From Streptomyces coacervatus (GTDB taxonomy: Bacteria; Actinomycetota; Actinomycetes; Streptomycetales; Streptomycetaceae), in NCBI RefSeq assembly GCF_029223485.1, contig NZ_JARHTP010000008.1, positions 62,001-126,000 of the forward strand: 64,000 nt of DNA. Reading direction: 5' to 3'. Under the pieces are notes generated by a model. It ran no database searches. It saw nothing but the letters and a program-made list of their open reading frames with translations, and was not told the origin of the DNA. The position numbers and the translations under genes are program-made. This document shows, piece after piece, positions 44,176 through 52,092 of the stretch (position 1 is its first letter; the number at the start of each line of letters is the position of its first letter).

Positions 44176-44196
44176 TGGTCAAGAAAGAGTTGACCA
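44176..44196. promoter_or_regulatory. inverted repeat upstream of the HTH-like gene
   Basis: TGGTCAA (44176-44182) and TTGACCA (44190-44196) form a perfect 7-bp inverted repeat with a 7-base spacer, 61 bases before the ATG at 44257. A second hairpin, GGGCCGC (44201-44207) with GCGGCCC (44215-44221), lies just after and is followed by ATCCTTTT. This may be an operator plus an attenuator-like hairpin. Confidence 0.4.
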
Positions 44197-44256
44197 CAAC
44201 GGGCCGCAAATCGCGCGGCCCGGATCCTTTTCAACGCCGGTTCGAGAGGCTTGTTC

Positions 44257-44799
44257 ATGGCCGACCACGCAACCCACGACGCCCAGGCTCGGGCCAGCCT
44301 GCACTTGCTGGTGCGGGACATCGAGCGGGTCCGCCGGCAGGTGGACGCACTTCGCACGCTCACCGCGCAGCTGGGCAATGTCTACCGCCCGCGCCGCTCC
44401 GGCCCCTCAACGGGCTTCGTCGTGTACGGACGCGCTCCCGCCCCGACGGTCCGTCTCGCGCAGGAGCTGCGGGACAGTGTCGAGACCCTGGTCACGGCCG
44501 CGGTCGACTTCGACCGCTCCCTCGGCTTCTCGTGGGACGCGGTGGGTTCCGCGCTGGGGGTCACCAAGCAGGCGGTCCACCGACGTTACGGTGCCCGTCG
44601 CGCCGCGGCCCAGGCGGCCGCCGAGACCGAGCGCGCCACCGAGCCGGCGGGCGCCCGGACCGTCAGCGTGAACACCGGCATCCCGACGGTGCCCACGGTC
44701 CCCGCCGCCCGCTCCATGCCGACCCAGCCGACGGCCGGCAGCCCATCCCTCCGCGACGAGGCCAGGCCCACCGCCTTCCCCGGCCCGCGCAACGGCTGA
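44257..44799 (+). CDS. hypothetical protein with a sigma-like helix-turn-helix
   Basis: 180-residue protein. The N-terminal half is helical, with the HTH-like segment FSWDAVGSALGVTKQAVHRRYG (about residues 91-112), as in region 4 of sigma-like regulators. The C-terminal third is low-complexity (Ala/Glu, then Thr/Val/Pro-rich). No catalytic motif or signal is seen. The ATG at 44257 is behind GAGAGG. It is divergent from fmt. A DNA-binding regulator is the best guess; the target is unknown. A perfect terminator follows 18 bases after the stop. Confidence 0.75.
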   Translation: MADHATHDAQARASLHLLVRDIERVRRQVDALRTLTAQLGNVYRPRRSGPSTGFVVYGRAPAPTVRLAQELRDSVETLVTAAVDFDRSLGFSWDAVGSALGVTKQAVHRRYGARRAAAQAAAETERATEPAGARTVSVNTGIPTVPTVPAARSMPTQPTAGSPSLRDEARPTAFPGPRNG

Positions 44800-44817
44800 G
44801 CCACGTTCCCCCTTCCT

Positions 44818-44843
44818 GCCCTCCCGGACGGACCCGGGAGGGC
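44818..44843. terminator. terminator after the HTH-like gene
   Basis: GCCCTCCCGG (44818-44827) and CCGGGAGGGC (44834-44843) form a perfect 10-bp stem with a 6-nt loop. It is just past the HTH-like gene stop and before the tandem repeat array. Confidence 0.75.
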
Positions 44844-44870
44844 ACACGTACGTTGGGGGAGGCCTCGGGG

Positions 44871-45109
44871 AACAGGTCGGGGCACGCTTTCGGGAACAGG
44901 TCGGGACGCTCCGTCGGGAACAGGTTGGGACGCTCGGTCGGGAACACACTGGACGCCCCCTCGGGAGCACACTGGGATGCGACTCCGGGAACACACTGGG
45001 ATACGGCTTCGGAAGCGCACTGGGATACGGCTTCGGGAACACGTCGGGCTGCGACTTGGGGGACACGTCGGGATGCGCCTCCGGGCGCAGGTCAGGATGC
45101 GCCTCCGGG
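44871..45109. repeat. 24-bp tandem repeat array, about ten copies
   Basis: Ten head-to-tail units of 24 bases (unit 4, 44943-44965, has 23), each close to AACAGGTCGGGATGCGACTC followed by CGGG. Unit starts are at 44871, 44895, 44919, 44943, 44966, 44990, 45014, 45038, 45062 and 45086. The unit length is a multiple of three, but the 23-base unit would shift any reading frame across the array, and no ribosome site precedes it. I regard it as a non-coding minisatellite. The array lies between the HTH-like gene terminator and the priA end. Confidence 0.8.
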
Positions 45110-45129
45110 CAGCGGCCCACCCTGACCCC

Positions 45130-45453
45130 AGGCGAGCAGCCTCACCCGCTGCCCGGCGATCCCACCACGGTGGGGTGGTCCCACCCGCTGCCCGGCGGCC
45201 TCACCCGACATCCCGCAGTCTCGCCCAACGCCCGCTTCGCCCCATGCCCAACGGCCCCACCCGACACCAGCCGCACCCCCAACCGAGCCGGGCAGCCTCG
45301 CCCGCTGCCCGACGGCCTCACCGAAGTCACGGGGTTTCACCCGCTGTTCGACCGCGCTCGACACCCGACCGCCTCACTCGACGTCCGACGGCCCCACCGA
45401 CACCCGACGGCCCGCCGGACCAGCCAACCGCCTTACCCGAACACCCAACCGCC
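45130..45453. repeat. degenerate C-rich repeat region before the priA stop
   Basis: About 325 bases of imperfect repeats with a core such as CTGCCCGGCGGCCTCACCCG, seen in part at roughly 45138-45156, 45187-45207, 45294-45326, 45366-45390 and 45427-45460. It runs to the end of the priA gene. I see no gene or regulatory signal in it. Together with the 24-bp array the whole 44844-45453 stretch holds only repeats. Confidence 0.5.
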
Positions 45454-47607
45454 TCACCCGATATCAGGCGGATCGATCCGCACCCGAACCAAGACCTCTC
45501 CAGCCCCCCGCGCCATCCGCGCCGCCTGCGCAGCCTTCAGCGCCGACGCCAGTGCGGCCCCACGTCCCGGCGGCACGCGGACGAGCGCTCGCTCCCAGTG
45601 CTCCCCGGGAGGCGGCGCCCCCACCCGCCGCGGCCGCCCGACCGTCGTGACCGGCAACGGCACGGGCCCCAACACCTCGGCCTCCCCCGGCAGTTCGACC
45701 GTCTGCAGGAACTCCGCAATCGCCTCCCCCGTGCCCGACACGGCCGCCATCCGCGACACGGGCGGAAAGCCCAGCTCGGCCCGCTCGGCGAGCTCCCGCA
45801 CCGCATGTCCGACGGGATCCCACCGCACCAGCGCCTGCACGGGCCGCAGGGTCGGCTCGGCGACGACGACCACGGTGCCGCCGGCACCCTGCGGCCGGAC
45901 GAGCGCGGCGGCCGCGATCCACCGCCGCAGCGCGTCCTCGCCGGCGCGCAGATCGGGCCGCCCGAGCATCGCCCAACCGTCCAGCAGCAGCGCCGCCGCA
46001 TAGCCGCCCTCGGCGACGGGCTCGGCCCCCGGCGTGCTCACGACCAGCGCGGGCGCGCCCGGCACGGTGTCCAGCACATGCTCACGCCCCGAGGTCCGCA
46101 CCGGAACGGCGGGAAACGCCCGCCCCAGCTCCTCGGCGGTCCGCCGCGCCCCCACGACCTGCGCCCGCAACCGGAACCCGCCACACTCCGGGCAGTGCCA
46201 GCCGCTCTCGTCCCGCCCGCACCACCCGCACCGCAGCGCGGTCCCCGATTCCTGCCCCTCCAACGGCCCGGAGCAGTGCCGACACCGGGCGGGCGCCCGG
46301 CAGTTGGCGCATGCCATCCGGGGGACGTAACCCCGCCGCGGCACCTGAACGAGCACCGGCCCGTGCCGCAGCCCCTCCCTGACGGCCTGCCAGGCGAGGG
46401 TCGGCAGCCGGGCGGCCCGGGCGGCCTCGTCCCGCGCGAGATCCTGGTCCCCGACGGTCCGTATGAGCGGGGCGACGGCGCGCACCTGTTCCCGCCCGGC
46501 GACGAGCGGTCGGGCCCAGCCGGTCTCGACCAGCTGAGCCGCCTCGACGGTGCAGCTCCAACTGCCCAGCAGGAACCCGCACTTGTCCAGGGCGGCCCGC
46601 AGCAGCAGCACTTCCCTCGCGTGCGGCTGGGGCGCGTGCTGCTCGCTGTGACTGTCGTCCCCGTCGTCCCAGATGGCGACGAGCCCCAGATCCTGGACGG
46701 GCGCGAACATGGCGGCCCGCGTCCCGATCACGGCCCGCACGGCTCCCCGCCGCACCGCCAGCCACTCCCGGTACCGCTTCTCGGGCCCTGCGTCGGCGGT
46801 GAGCACCGCATGCCGCCCCTCCCCCAGCAGCGCGGTCAGTGCGGCGTCGACCCGCGCGACCGCCCGCCCGTCCGGCAGCACGACGAGCGCACCGCGCCCG
46901 GAGACCAACGTCGCCGCCACGGCCCGCGCGAGCTCGTCACTCCACTCGGGCCCGGGCAGCGCATTCCACACCGCACGCGGCGCACCTCCCGCCGCCAGCG
47001 ACTCCAGAAACGCGGCCCCCCGCTCATACCGCGCCCAGGACCCCGCCTCAGGTATACCCGGCGGCGGCAAGGCCTCGGGCGAGGGCCGCTGCTCGGCCCG
47101 CGCACTGCGCGGCGGCACGGCGAGCTGAAGCACATCGGCCAGACTCCCCGCGTACCGATCGGCCACGGCCCGGGCGAGTCCCAGCAGCTCCTCGCTCAAC
47201 ACCCGCTCGGGCGAAACCACCTGGGCAAGCGCGGCCAGCGGCCCGGAGTAGTCGGACTCGGCAAGCCTCTCGACAAGAAACCCGTCGATCAGCCCGCCAC
47301 CCTCACGCCGCCCTTCCCGCACCCGATGCCGCCCGGCCCCGAACCGCACCCGTACCCGCACCCCGGGCTGAGCCTCGGCATCAAGTTCCTCGGGCACCGC
47401 ATAGTCGAAGTACCGATCAAGATGCAGCACCCCCTTGTCGACCAACACCCTGGCAACAGGCAACTCCTTGGCCAGCGCGGCCCCCCGCCAGGTACGCGGC
47501 TTGGCCCGCGGCACCTCGGCTTTGCGCACACTCTCCCGGATCAGCGCAAGCTGCTCGGGCGGCGCACCCTCCGCCCCGCCGCCCGACCGCCCGTTCTCGC
47601 TGCTCAC
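45454..47607 (-). CDS. priA: PriA-like primosomal protein N', helicase motifs degenerate
   Basis: 717-residue primosome assembly protein. The N-terminal DNA-binding domain (residues 45-165) and the two-zinc cluster (eight Cys at 433, 436, 442, 445, 460, 463, 472 and 475) are intact. The Walker A region (about 215-227, NALPGPEWSDELA) lacks GxGKT, and the Walker B region is AIWDDGDDSH rather than DEEH. Actinobacterial PriA commonly has this ATPase-less form, so it may act only in replication restart loading, without unwinding. GTG at 47607 is chosen; the frame stays open to 47655. Confidence 0.9.
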   Translation of the reverse strand: MSSENGRSGGGAEGAPPEQLALIRESVRKAEVPRAKPRTWRGAALAKELPVARVLVDKGVLHLDRYFDYAVPEELDAEAQPGVRVRVRFGAGRHRVREGRREGGGLIDGFLVERLAESDYSGPLAALAQVVSPERVLSEELLGLARAVADRYAGSLADVLQLAVPPRSARAEQRPSPEALPPPGIPEAGSWARYERGAAFLESLAAGGAPRAVWNALPGPEWSDELARAVAATLVSGRGALVVLPDGRAVARVDAALTALLGEGRHAVLTADAGPEKRYREWLAVRRGAVRAVIGTRAAMFAPVQDLGLVAIWDDGDDSHSEQHAPQPHAREVLLLRAALDKCGFLLGSWSCTVEAAQLVETGWARPLVAGREQVRAVAPLIRTVGDQDLARDEAARAARLPTLAWQAVREGLRHGPVLVQVPRRGYVPRMACANCRAPARCRHCSGPLEGQESGTALRCGWCGRDESGWHCPECGGFRLRAQVVGARRTAEELGRAFPAVPVRTSGREHVLDTVPGAPALVVSTPGAEPVAEGGYAAALLLDGWAMLGRPDLRAGEDALRRWIAAAALVRPQGAGGTVVVVAEPTLRPVQALVRWDPVGHAVRELAERAELGFPPVSRMAAVSGTGEAIAEFLQTVELPGEAEVLGPVPLPVTTVGRPRRVGAPPPGEHWERALVRVPPGRGAALASALKAAQAARMARGAGEVLVRVRIDPPDIG

Positions 47608-48108
47608 ACTTGCATTCTTACAAAACCCACTGACAACGCCGCTGCCCGAGATCACCCCGGGCGCGGATCACTGACGCCATACGGGGCTGCTGCCTTGGGC
47701 CACCCGGCCATACCGGTCCAGAACCGGCAGCAGGATGCGAACCTGCGAGGGGTCAACCCGGAAGTACCCACTCCCACCGCACCGGGCGGCGACGTCGCTC
47801 CCGAAATCCAGTCGGCATCGGCACATGTACATGATTCACCGCCCGACCATGGGGCGAACTCCACCGAAGTAACCGAAGCTCTCACACCGGGAGATCACCA
47901 GCGTACGAATCCGCAAGTCCGCCCCGCCAGCCATTTCCGTGATCGTTTCAGCCGCCGACTTCGAGCCATGCTTGCCGGTGCCTTCCGGCTCGGTATCAGA
48001 ACTGGAAACAGGAAACTCCGCCGCCCGCCTTGCTCGAGCCGTTCACCCGTCCGACGCTGATGTGACCGGACGGCCTGAGAACAGGGGCGTCGGTCTAAGG
48101 GGGGTCAG
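47608..48108. other. 501-bp junction region between priA and the XRE regulator
   Basis: No convincing gene is seen. A short minus-strand frame (47652-47885) has no ribosome site or family resemblance. On the minus strand, 47746-47730 reads GCAGG TTCGCAT CCTGC, a perfect tRNA T-arm stem with one base different from the usual TTCRANY loop, but the remaining tRNA arms are absent. A 7-bp inverted repeat lies at 48047-48073. The region forms the left edge of the island between priA and metK. Confidence 0.5.
48047..48073. promoter_or_regulatory. inverted repeat upstream of XRE regulator, possible operator
   Basis: CCGTCCG (48047-48053) and CGGACGG (48067-48073) form a perfect 7-bp inverted repeat with a 13-base spacer, 36 bases before the GTG start of the XRE gene. 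It may be an autoregulatory operator. Confidence 0.4.
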
Positions 48109-49416
48109 GTGCTGGAACAGCCACCTGTGTTCGGCGCGGAGTTACGGCGCCTACGTATCGCGGCCGGACTCACACTGGCGCAGCTCGCGTCCTCAGTGCA
48201 CTACAGCAAAGGGCAGCTGAGCAAGATCGAGACGGGTCAGAAGCGCCCCTCGCCCGAACTGGCCCGCCTGTGCGACGCCGCACTCGACGCACGTGGCGCT
48301 CTGGCCGCCCTGGCTCCCGCACGGCCGCAGAGGACCTGCGCAGGGGCCGTGCCTCACATCGACGAAGTACCCCAAGGACCCACGAGGGTCCCGAGATCTC
48401 CATCACGTCGACAGGTGATCGCGGTGGGAGCTGCCGCGGTTCTGGCGGTCGGGCCCACCGATGACGTGATGGCGGCCGGCACCCGACCCCCCGGCTCACC
48501 GGCGTTCGGCAACACGGCCCCCGGTGAGCCGCTGTTGAGCACCTACCGCGCTCTGTTGGACCAGTACCGCCGCCTCGGCCAGATGTCACCCCCGAGCGCC
48601 GTGCTTCCGGTCATGACCGAGCAGACGCATGCGCTGCGTGCCCTCGCGGTACGGACAGGCTCCCGGCCCGGCCATGAACTGTTCGCCCTGGCCGCGCGAT
48701 TCGCCGAGTACACGGGCTGGCTGTTCCAGGAGGCGGGCGACGAGAGCGCCGCGCTGGGCTGGACCGCGCACGCCGTAGACCTGGCCGAGGCCTCCGGCGA
48801 CCACGATCTGGCGTCGTACGCGCTGGTGCGCCGAGCGCTCATCGCGTACTACGGCGGAGAGGCCGAAGACACCGTGGCTCTGGCCGAGGGAGCACGCTCC
48901 GACCGCCTCCCTCCCCGCATTCGAGGACTTGCCGCCCAACGCGAGGCGCAGGGCCACGCCCTCGCGGGTGACCACGACGCCTGCATGCGCGGCCTGGACC
49001 GAGCGCGCACGCTCCTCTCCAAGGATGCCGGCCCAAGCCCCGCAGCCCCGGTCCTGGGCACGACCCACCTCATCGACCCCGTCACGATGATCACGGGCTG
49101 GTCCCTGGTCGACCTCGGCAGGCCACGCGCGGCATCCGAGATCCTCGACCGCGAGTGCGCTCGACTGCCCACCGACGCCTGGCGCACCCGGGCCCGCTAC
49201 GGCGTCCGCAGGGCCCTGGCACACGGACTCGCCGGAGAGATCGACCACGCCTGCACCCTCACCGAACGCCTGCTCCCACTCACGGTGAATGTGTCCTCCG
49301 CAACCGTCGCAAGGGACCTGCGACGCCTGTCGCGCACGCTGTCCCGCCATCCCCGCAACCGGTCCTACCTGGCCATCGCTCCACACCTCGCAGCAGCCCT
49401 CGCCCCGGTTCCCTGA
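48109..49416 (+). CDS. XRE-family regulator with C-terminal TPR-like domain, TTA codon
   Basis: 435-residue regulator. An N-terminal XRE/cro HTH (residues 8-62: LRRLRIAAGLTLAQLASSVHYSKGQLSKIETGQKRPSPELARLC) is followed by a linker with a hydrophobic stretch (about 105-115) and a C-terminal helical TPR-like array (140-435). The layout is common in Streptomyces regulators. GTG at 48109 follows AAGGGGGG. Codon 12 is TTA (48142-48144), so bldA control is expected. It precedes the TIR, NTPase and membrane genes on the same strand, 54 bases before the TIR gene, and is the likely controller of the module. Confidence 0.85.
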   Translation: MLEQPPVFGAELRRLRIAAGLTLAQLASSVHYSKGQLSKIETGQKRPSPELARLCDAALDARGALAALAPARPQRTCAGAVPHIDEVPQGPTRVPRSPSRRQVIAVGAAAVLAVGPTDDVMAAGTRPPGSPAFGNTAPGEPLLSTYRALLDQYRRLGQMSPPSAVLPVMTEQTHALRALAVRTGSRPGHELFALAARFAEYTGWLFQEAGDESAALGWTAHAVDLAEASGDHDLASYALVRRALIAYYGGEAEDTVALAEGARSDRLPPRIRGLAAQREAQGHALAGDHDACMRGLDRARTLLSKDAGPSPAAPVLGTTHLIDPVTMITGWSLVDLGRPRAASEILDRECARLPTDAWRTRARYGVRRALAHGLAGEIDHACTLTERLLPLTVNVSSATVARDLRRLSRTLSRHPRNRSYLAIAPHLAAALAPVP

Positions 49417-49470
49417 GCCGCGGGTTCCACGTTCCGGTCCCGCACCTTCCGACAGAGAGGCCGATTCGCC

Positions 49471-50148
49471 ATGCCCGACGTCTTCATCAACTACCGCACC
49501 GGTGACGGCGATTACCTCGCCACGATCCTCGACCGGGAGCTCAGTCATCGCTTCGGCCCCGCCGCGGGCTTCCGGGCCAGCAAGTCGATCAAGCCCGGAC
49601 AGAAGTTCGCCCCGGAACTACTCCGCGGAGTACGCCGATCCAGTGTCCTGCTCGCCGTCATCGGCCCCGGATGGGCCGCATCGCCCGCTCTGCGTAATGA
49701 GGAGGACTGGGTACGCAGGGAAATTCTGGAGGCCTTCGACTGCGGCATTCCCGTCATTCCCATCCTCAGCGGTCGCAGGATGGAACGCCTCCGCGGTGAG
49801 GACCTCCCCGCCCCGCTGGCCCAGCTGGCCGAGATCCAATCCCTACGCTACGACAACCAGAACGCCCCGGTCGATCTCGATCGCATCGTCGCCGAACTGG
49901 TCGAACTCGTACCGGAGTTGGCGCCATCAGGCCAGCGCGAGCGTGGCGCCGCGGTCAGCCAGCCGGGAAGCGTCCACAACGAGGTCACGGGCGGGACCCA
50001 GGGCCCGGTGTTCCAGGGCCGCGACTTCACTGGTGACGTGGGCGGCACGGTGATCAAGAACAACAGCGGCCCGATCCACGCCGGCAAGGGCGACCAGAAC
50101 AACCATCATTACACCCACGCGCCGAAGCTCCCGGACGACGGACGATGA
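49471..50148 (+). CDS. TIR-domain protein with C-terminal Gly/Asn-rich motif
   Basis: 225-residue protein. Residues 1-145 form a bacterial TIR domain: DVFINYRTGDGDYLATIL (strand A and BB loop region), FRASKSIKPGQKFAPELL, LLAVIGPGWAASPA, then DWVRREI, whose Glu84 is in the position of the NAD-cleaving Glu of active TIRs. Residues 170-216 carry a Gly/Asn/Gln-rich tail with EVTGGTQGPVFQGRDF and PIHAGKGDQNNHHY. TIR proteins of this kind usually destroy NAD+ when a partner signals infection. It overlaps the next gene by four bases (ATGA) and may be its effector. Confidence 0.88.
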   Translation: MPDVFINYRTGDGDYLATILDRELSHRFGPAAGFRASKSIKPGQKFAPELLRGVRRSSVLLAVIGPGWAASPALRNEEDWVRREILEAFDCGIPVIPILSGRRMERLRGEDLPAPLAQLAEIQSLRYDNQNAPVDLDRIVAELVELVPELAPSGQRERGAAVSQPGSVHNEVTGGTQGPVFQGRDFTGDVGGTVIKNNSGPIHAGKGDQNNHHYTHAPKLPDDGR

Positions 50149-52064
50149 GCGACTCGTTCGATACGACGGTCACGGGCGCGCAGTCCGTCTTCGCCGGAAG
50201 CGGAACACAGAACAACTACTTCAACGTCGAGGACACCTCCATACCGGAGAGCACACGCCCCTTGGCCCTCGACCACCTGGCGTGGCTGAGGCAACGGTTC
50301 GTCGAACCCAAGGGGTTCCAGCAAGCTCTCGATGTCCTTGACCAGACCAACACCGTACTGGTGGACGGCGATCCCGGGAGCGGGAGAAACGCAACCGCCC
50401 GCATGCTGTTGTACCGCTGTTCCGAACAGCAAGGGGAACTGCACGAGTTCCTACCGGAGGACACTGCGGGCAACCCGCTCCTCGATCGCAGCCAGATCGA
50501 CTCCGGTCAGCGCCTGTTGCTCGATCTTTCCGCCAAGAGCAGCGCCGAGTGGGCGGCGCTCCATCACCAGCTGCCCGCCTTCCACGACACCGTGCGCAAG
50601 CAGGGCGCCCGCCTGGCCGTCGTACTGCCCCACGTGGTCCCGAAGACGATTCACCCCGAACTCGGACCACACCTGGTTTCCATCACCCGGCCGAGCGCGG
50701 GTGTCGTACTACGGCGGGGGCTGCACCGGGAACTACCGCCGGATTCCATGGATCCATGGCCACAGGAGCTGGATCACTACCTCAGCGGAGATCCGCCACT
50801 GCTCGACGTCGCCCAACTGTGCCGTCTCATCGCCGAAGCACATCGCGCGGACCGCACAGCGAACTTCGCCATGTGGTGCACGACCGCGCTGGCGGCCGTC
50901 AACCGGCTCCCCGAAGACGTCGCCGCTCACGTGGTCGCTCTCGCCGACAGCAGGCAGAAGGCTCTGCTGCTCACCACCGCCATGCTGGACGAGTCCCGCT
51001 CGGACGCCGTGTACGACGTCTGCGAGGCTCTGCTCCGGACGGTGCGGCTCCCCGCCGACGAACGCCCTCTGCTGGAGAGAGAAGACCTCTCGCAACGCTT
51101 CCGCGAGATCAAGGCCGCACCGGACGTGAACGGCCGGGTGCGCTTCACGGCACTGGACTACGCCCAGGCCGTGCGCACCCACTTCTGGAATCACATGCCA
51201 GGCCTTCGCCCCAGACTGCTGAGCTGGGTGAGCAGAAGCGTCTCGCTGGACTCGCTCACCGACCGGGACCGCGCCGCTCTGACCGCGCACCTGACCGAAC
51301 AGATTCTCCGCACCGGACAATTCGACGACCTTTTGCCGCTCATCAGGGCATGGATCCGGCGCCCGGGAACCGGCACACGGCTGGCCGCCGGTCAAGCACT
51401 CGCCGACGGCGTCCGACATCCGGTTCACGGCCGCGAAGTCCGTGCCCGGCTCTACCAATGGTCGCGGAACGCTTCCCTCACCGATGAACTGGCCCAAGTC
51501 CTCATCGACGTCTGCGCAGGCCCGCTCGGCGAGCGTTATCCCGACCAGGCCATGGTGCGGCTCCATCATCTGGCACGGCAGACTCGTCACCGCCCAGGAG
51601 CCGAGCAGCGACTGGTTGAGCTGTCGCTGCGCGATCACCATCTGCGGCGCCGGATGCTGTACCGCTTGGCGGACTATCTCCCACAAGGCCCACGCGACGC
51701 AGACGCCAGGCTGTTCGTCCTTCTCACCGACCCTGTAGCCCTCACTGAAGCCGGGCCTCGTCCCCTTGCTCTGCTCGACCAGTCCGGCGTTCGCGACGCG
51801 GTGACGACAGGGTGGAGCGCCCTCCTCCACGCAGGGCAGCCCTCGACGTGGAGCCGCCACCTCAACACCTGGCTGACCGCCGCGGAAGAGCCGGAGGACG
51901 GACGGCGGGACCAACTGCTCGACGTCCTCGTCGCCGCTTGCCGGGGACATCCGAGCGCCCTGGGGCGCCTCTACGCCCTGGCCGTGCGCCATCCCGTGGA
52001 GCCCGTCCTGCTCCGCAAGATCGATGCGGCGCAGGGCATTCGCTCGTTCCGCCCGTCCCGCTGA
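50145..52064 (+). CDS. NLR/STAND-like P-loop NTPase with N-terminal Gly/Asn motif
   Basis: 639-residue cytosolic protein. An N-terminal motif (VFAGSGTQNNYF, residues 15-26) resembles the tail of the TIR protein. A P-loop NTPase core follows: Walker A-like GDPGSGRNATA (about 75-85), with Arg in place of the usual Lys; Walker B-like QRLLLDLSAK (about 126-135); and an LAVVLP strand (about 163-168). The rest (about 250-639) is all-helical, like a STAND arm or sensor. No known family name can be given with confidence. The start overlaps the TIR stop, so the two are made together. A trigger for the TIR effector is inferred. Confidence 0.8.
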   Translation: MSDSFDTTVTGAQSVFAGSGTQNNYFNVEDTSIPESTRPLALDHLAWLRQRFVEPKGFQQALDVLDQTNTVLVDGDPGSGRNATARMLLYRCSEQQGELHEFLPEDTAGNPLLDRSQIDSGQRLLLDLSAKSSAEWAALHHQLPAFHDTVRKQGARLAVVLPHVVPKTIHPELGPHLVSITRPSAGVVLRRGLHRELPPDSMDPWPQELDHYLSGDPPLLDVAQLCRLIAEAHRADRTANFAMWCTTALAAVNRLPEDVAAHVVALADSRQKALLLTTAMLDESRSDAVYDVCEALLRTVRLPADERPLLEREDLSQRFREIKAAPDVNGRVRFTALDYAQAVRTHFWNHMPGLRPRLLSWVSRSVSLDSLTDRDRAALTAHLTEQILRTGQFDDLLPLIRAWIRRPGTGTRLAAGQALADGVRHPVHGREVRARLYQWSRNASLTDELAQVLIDVCAGPLGERYPDQAMVRLHHLARQTRHRPGAEQRLVELSLRDHHLRRRMLYRLADYLPQGPRDADARLFVLLTDPVALTEAGPRPLALLDQSGVRDAVTTGWSALLHAGQPSTWSRHLNTWLTAAEEPEDGRRDQLLDVLVAACRGHPSALGRLYALAVRHPVEPVLLRKIDAAQGIRSFRPSR

Positions 52065-52092
52065 ACCACCCATCGCCTCCAGGAGCTGTCAC

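Noticed and set aside
44871..45109. CRISPR array
   Set aside because: Units are directly adjacent with no unique spacers and no cas genes are present.
44407..45120. Minus-strand frame with 8-residue repeats over the 24-bp array
   Set aside because: The repeats give a periodic peptide, but the frame changes at the 23-base unit, there is no ribosome site, and it runs into the antisense of the HTH-like gene.
47730..47746. Intact tRNA gene
   Set aside because: Only the T arm is present; D and anticodon arms and a matching acceptor stem are missing.
47652..47885. Small minus-strand gene in the priA-island junction
   Set aside because: No ribosome site, no family resemblance, and it lies in a region of mixed weak signals.
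44977..48060. Open plus-strand frame of over 1000 codons crossing the repeat array and priA
   Set aside because: It runs antisense to priA over most of its length, has no ribosome site and its composition (Pro/Arg/His-rich) is that of a high-GC shadow frame.
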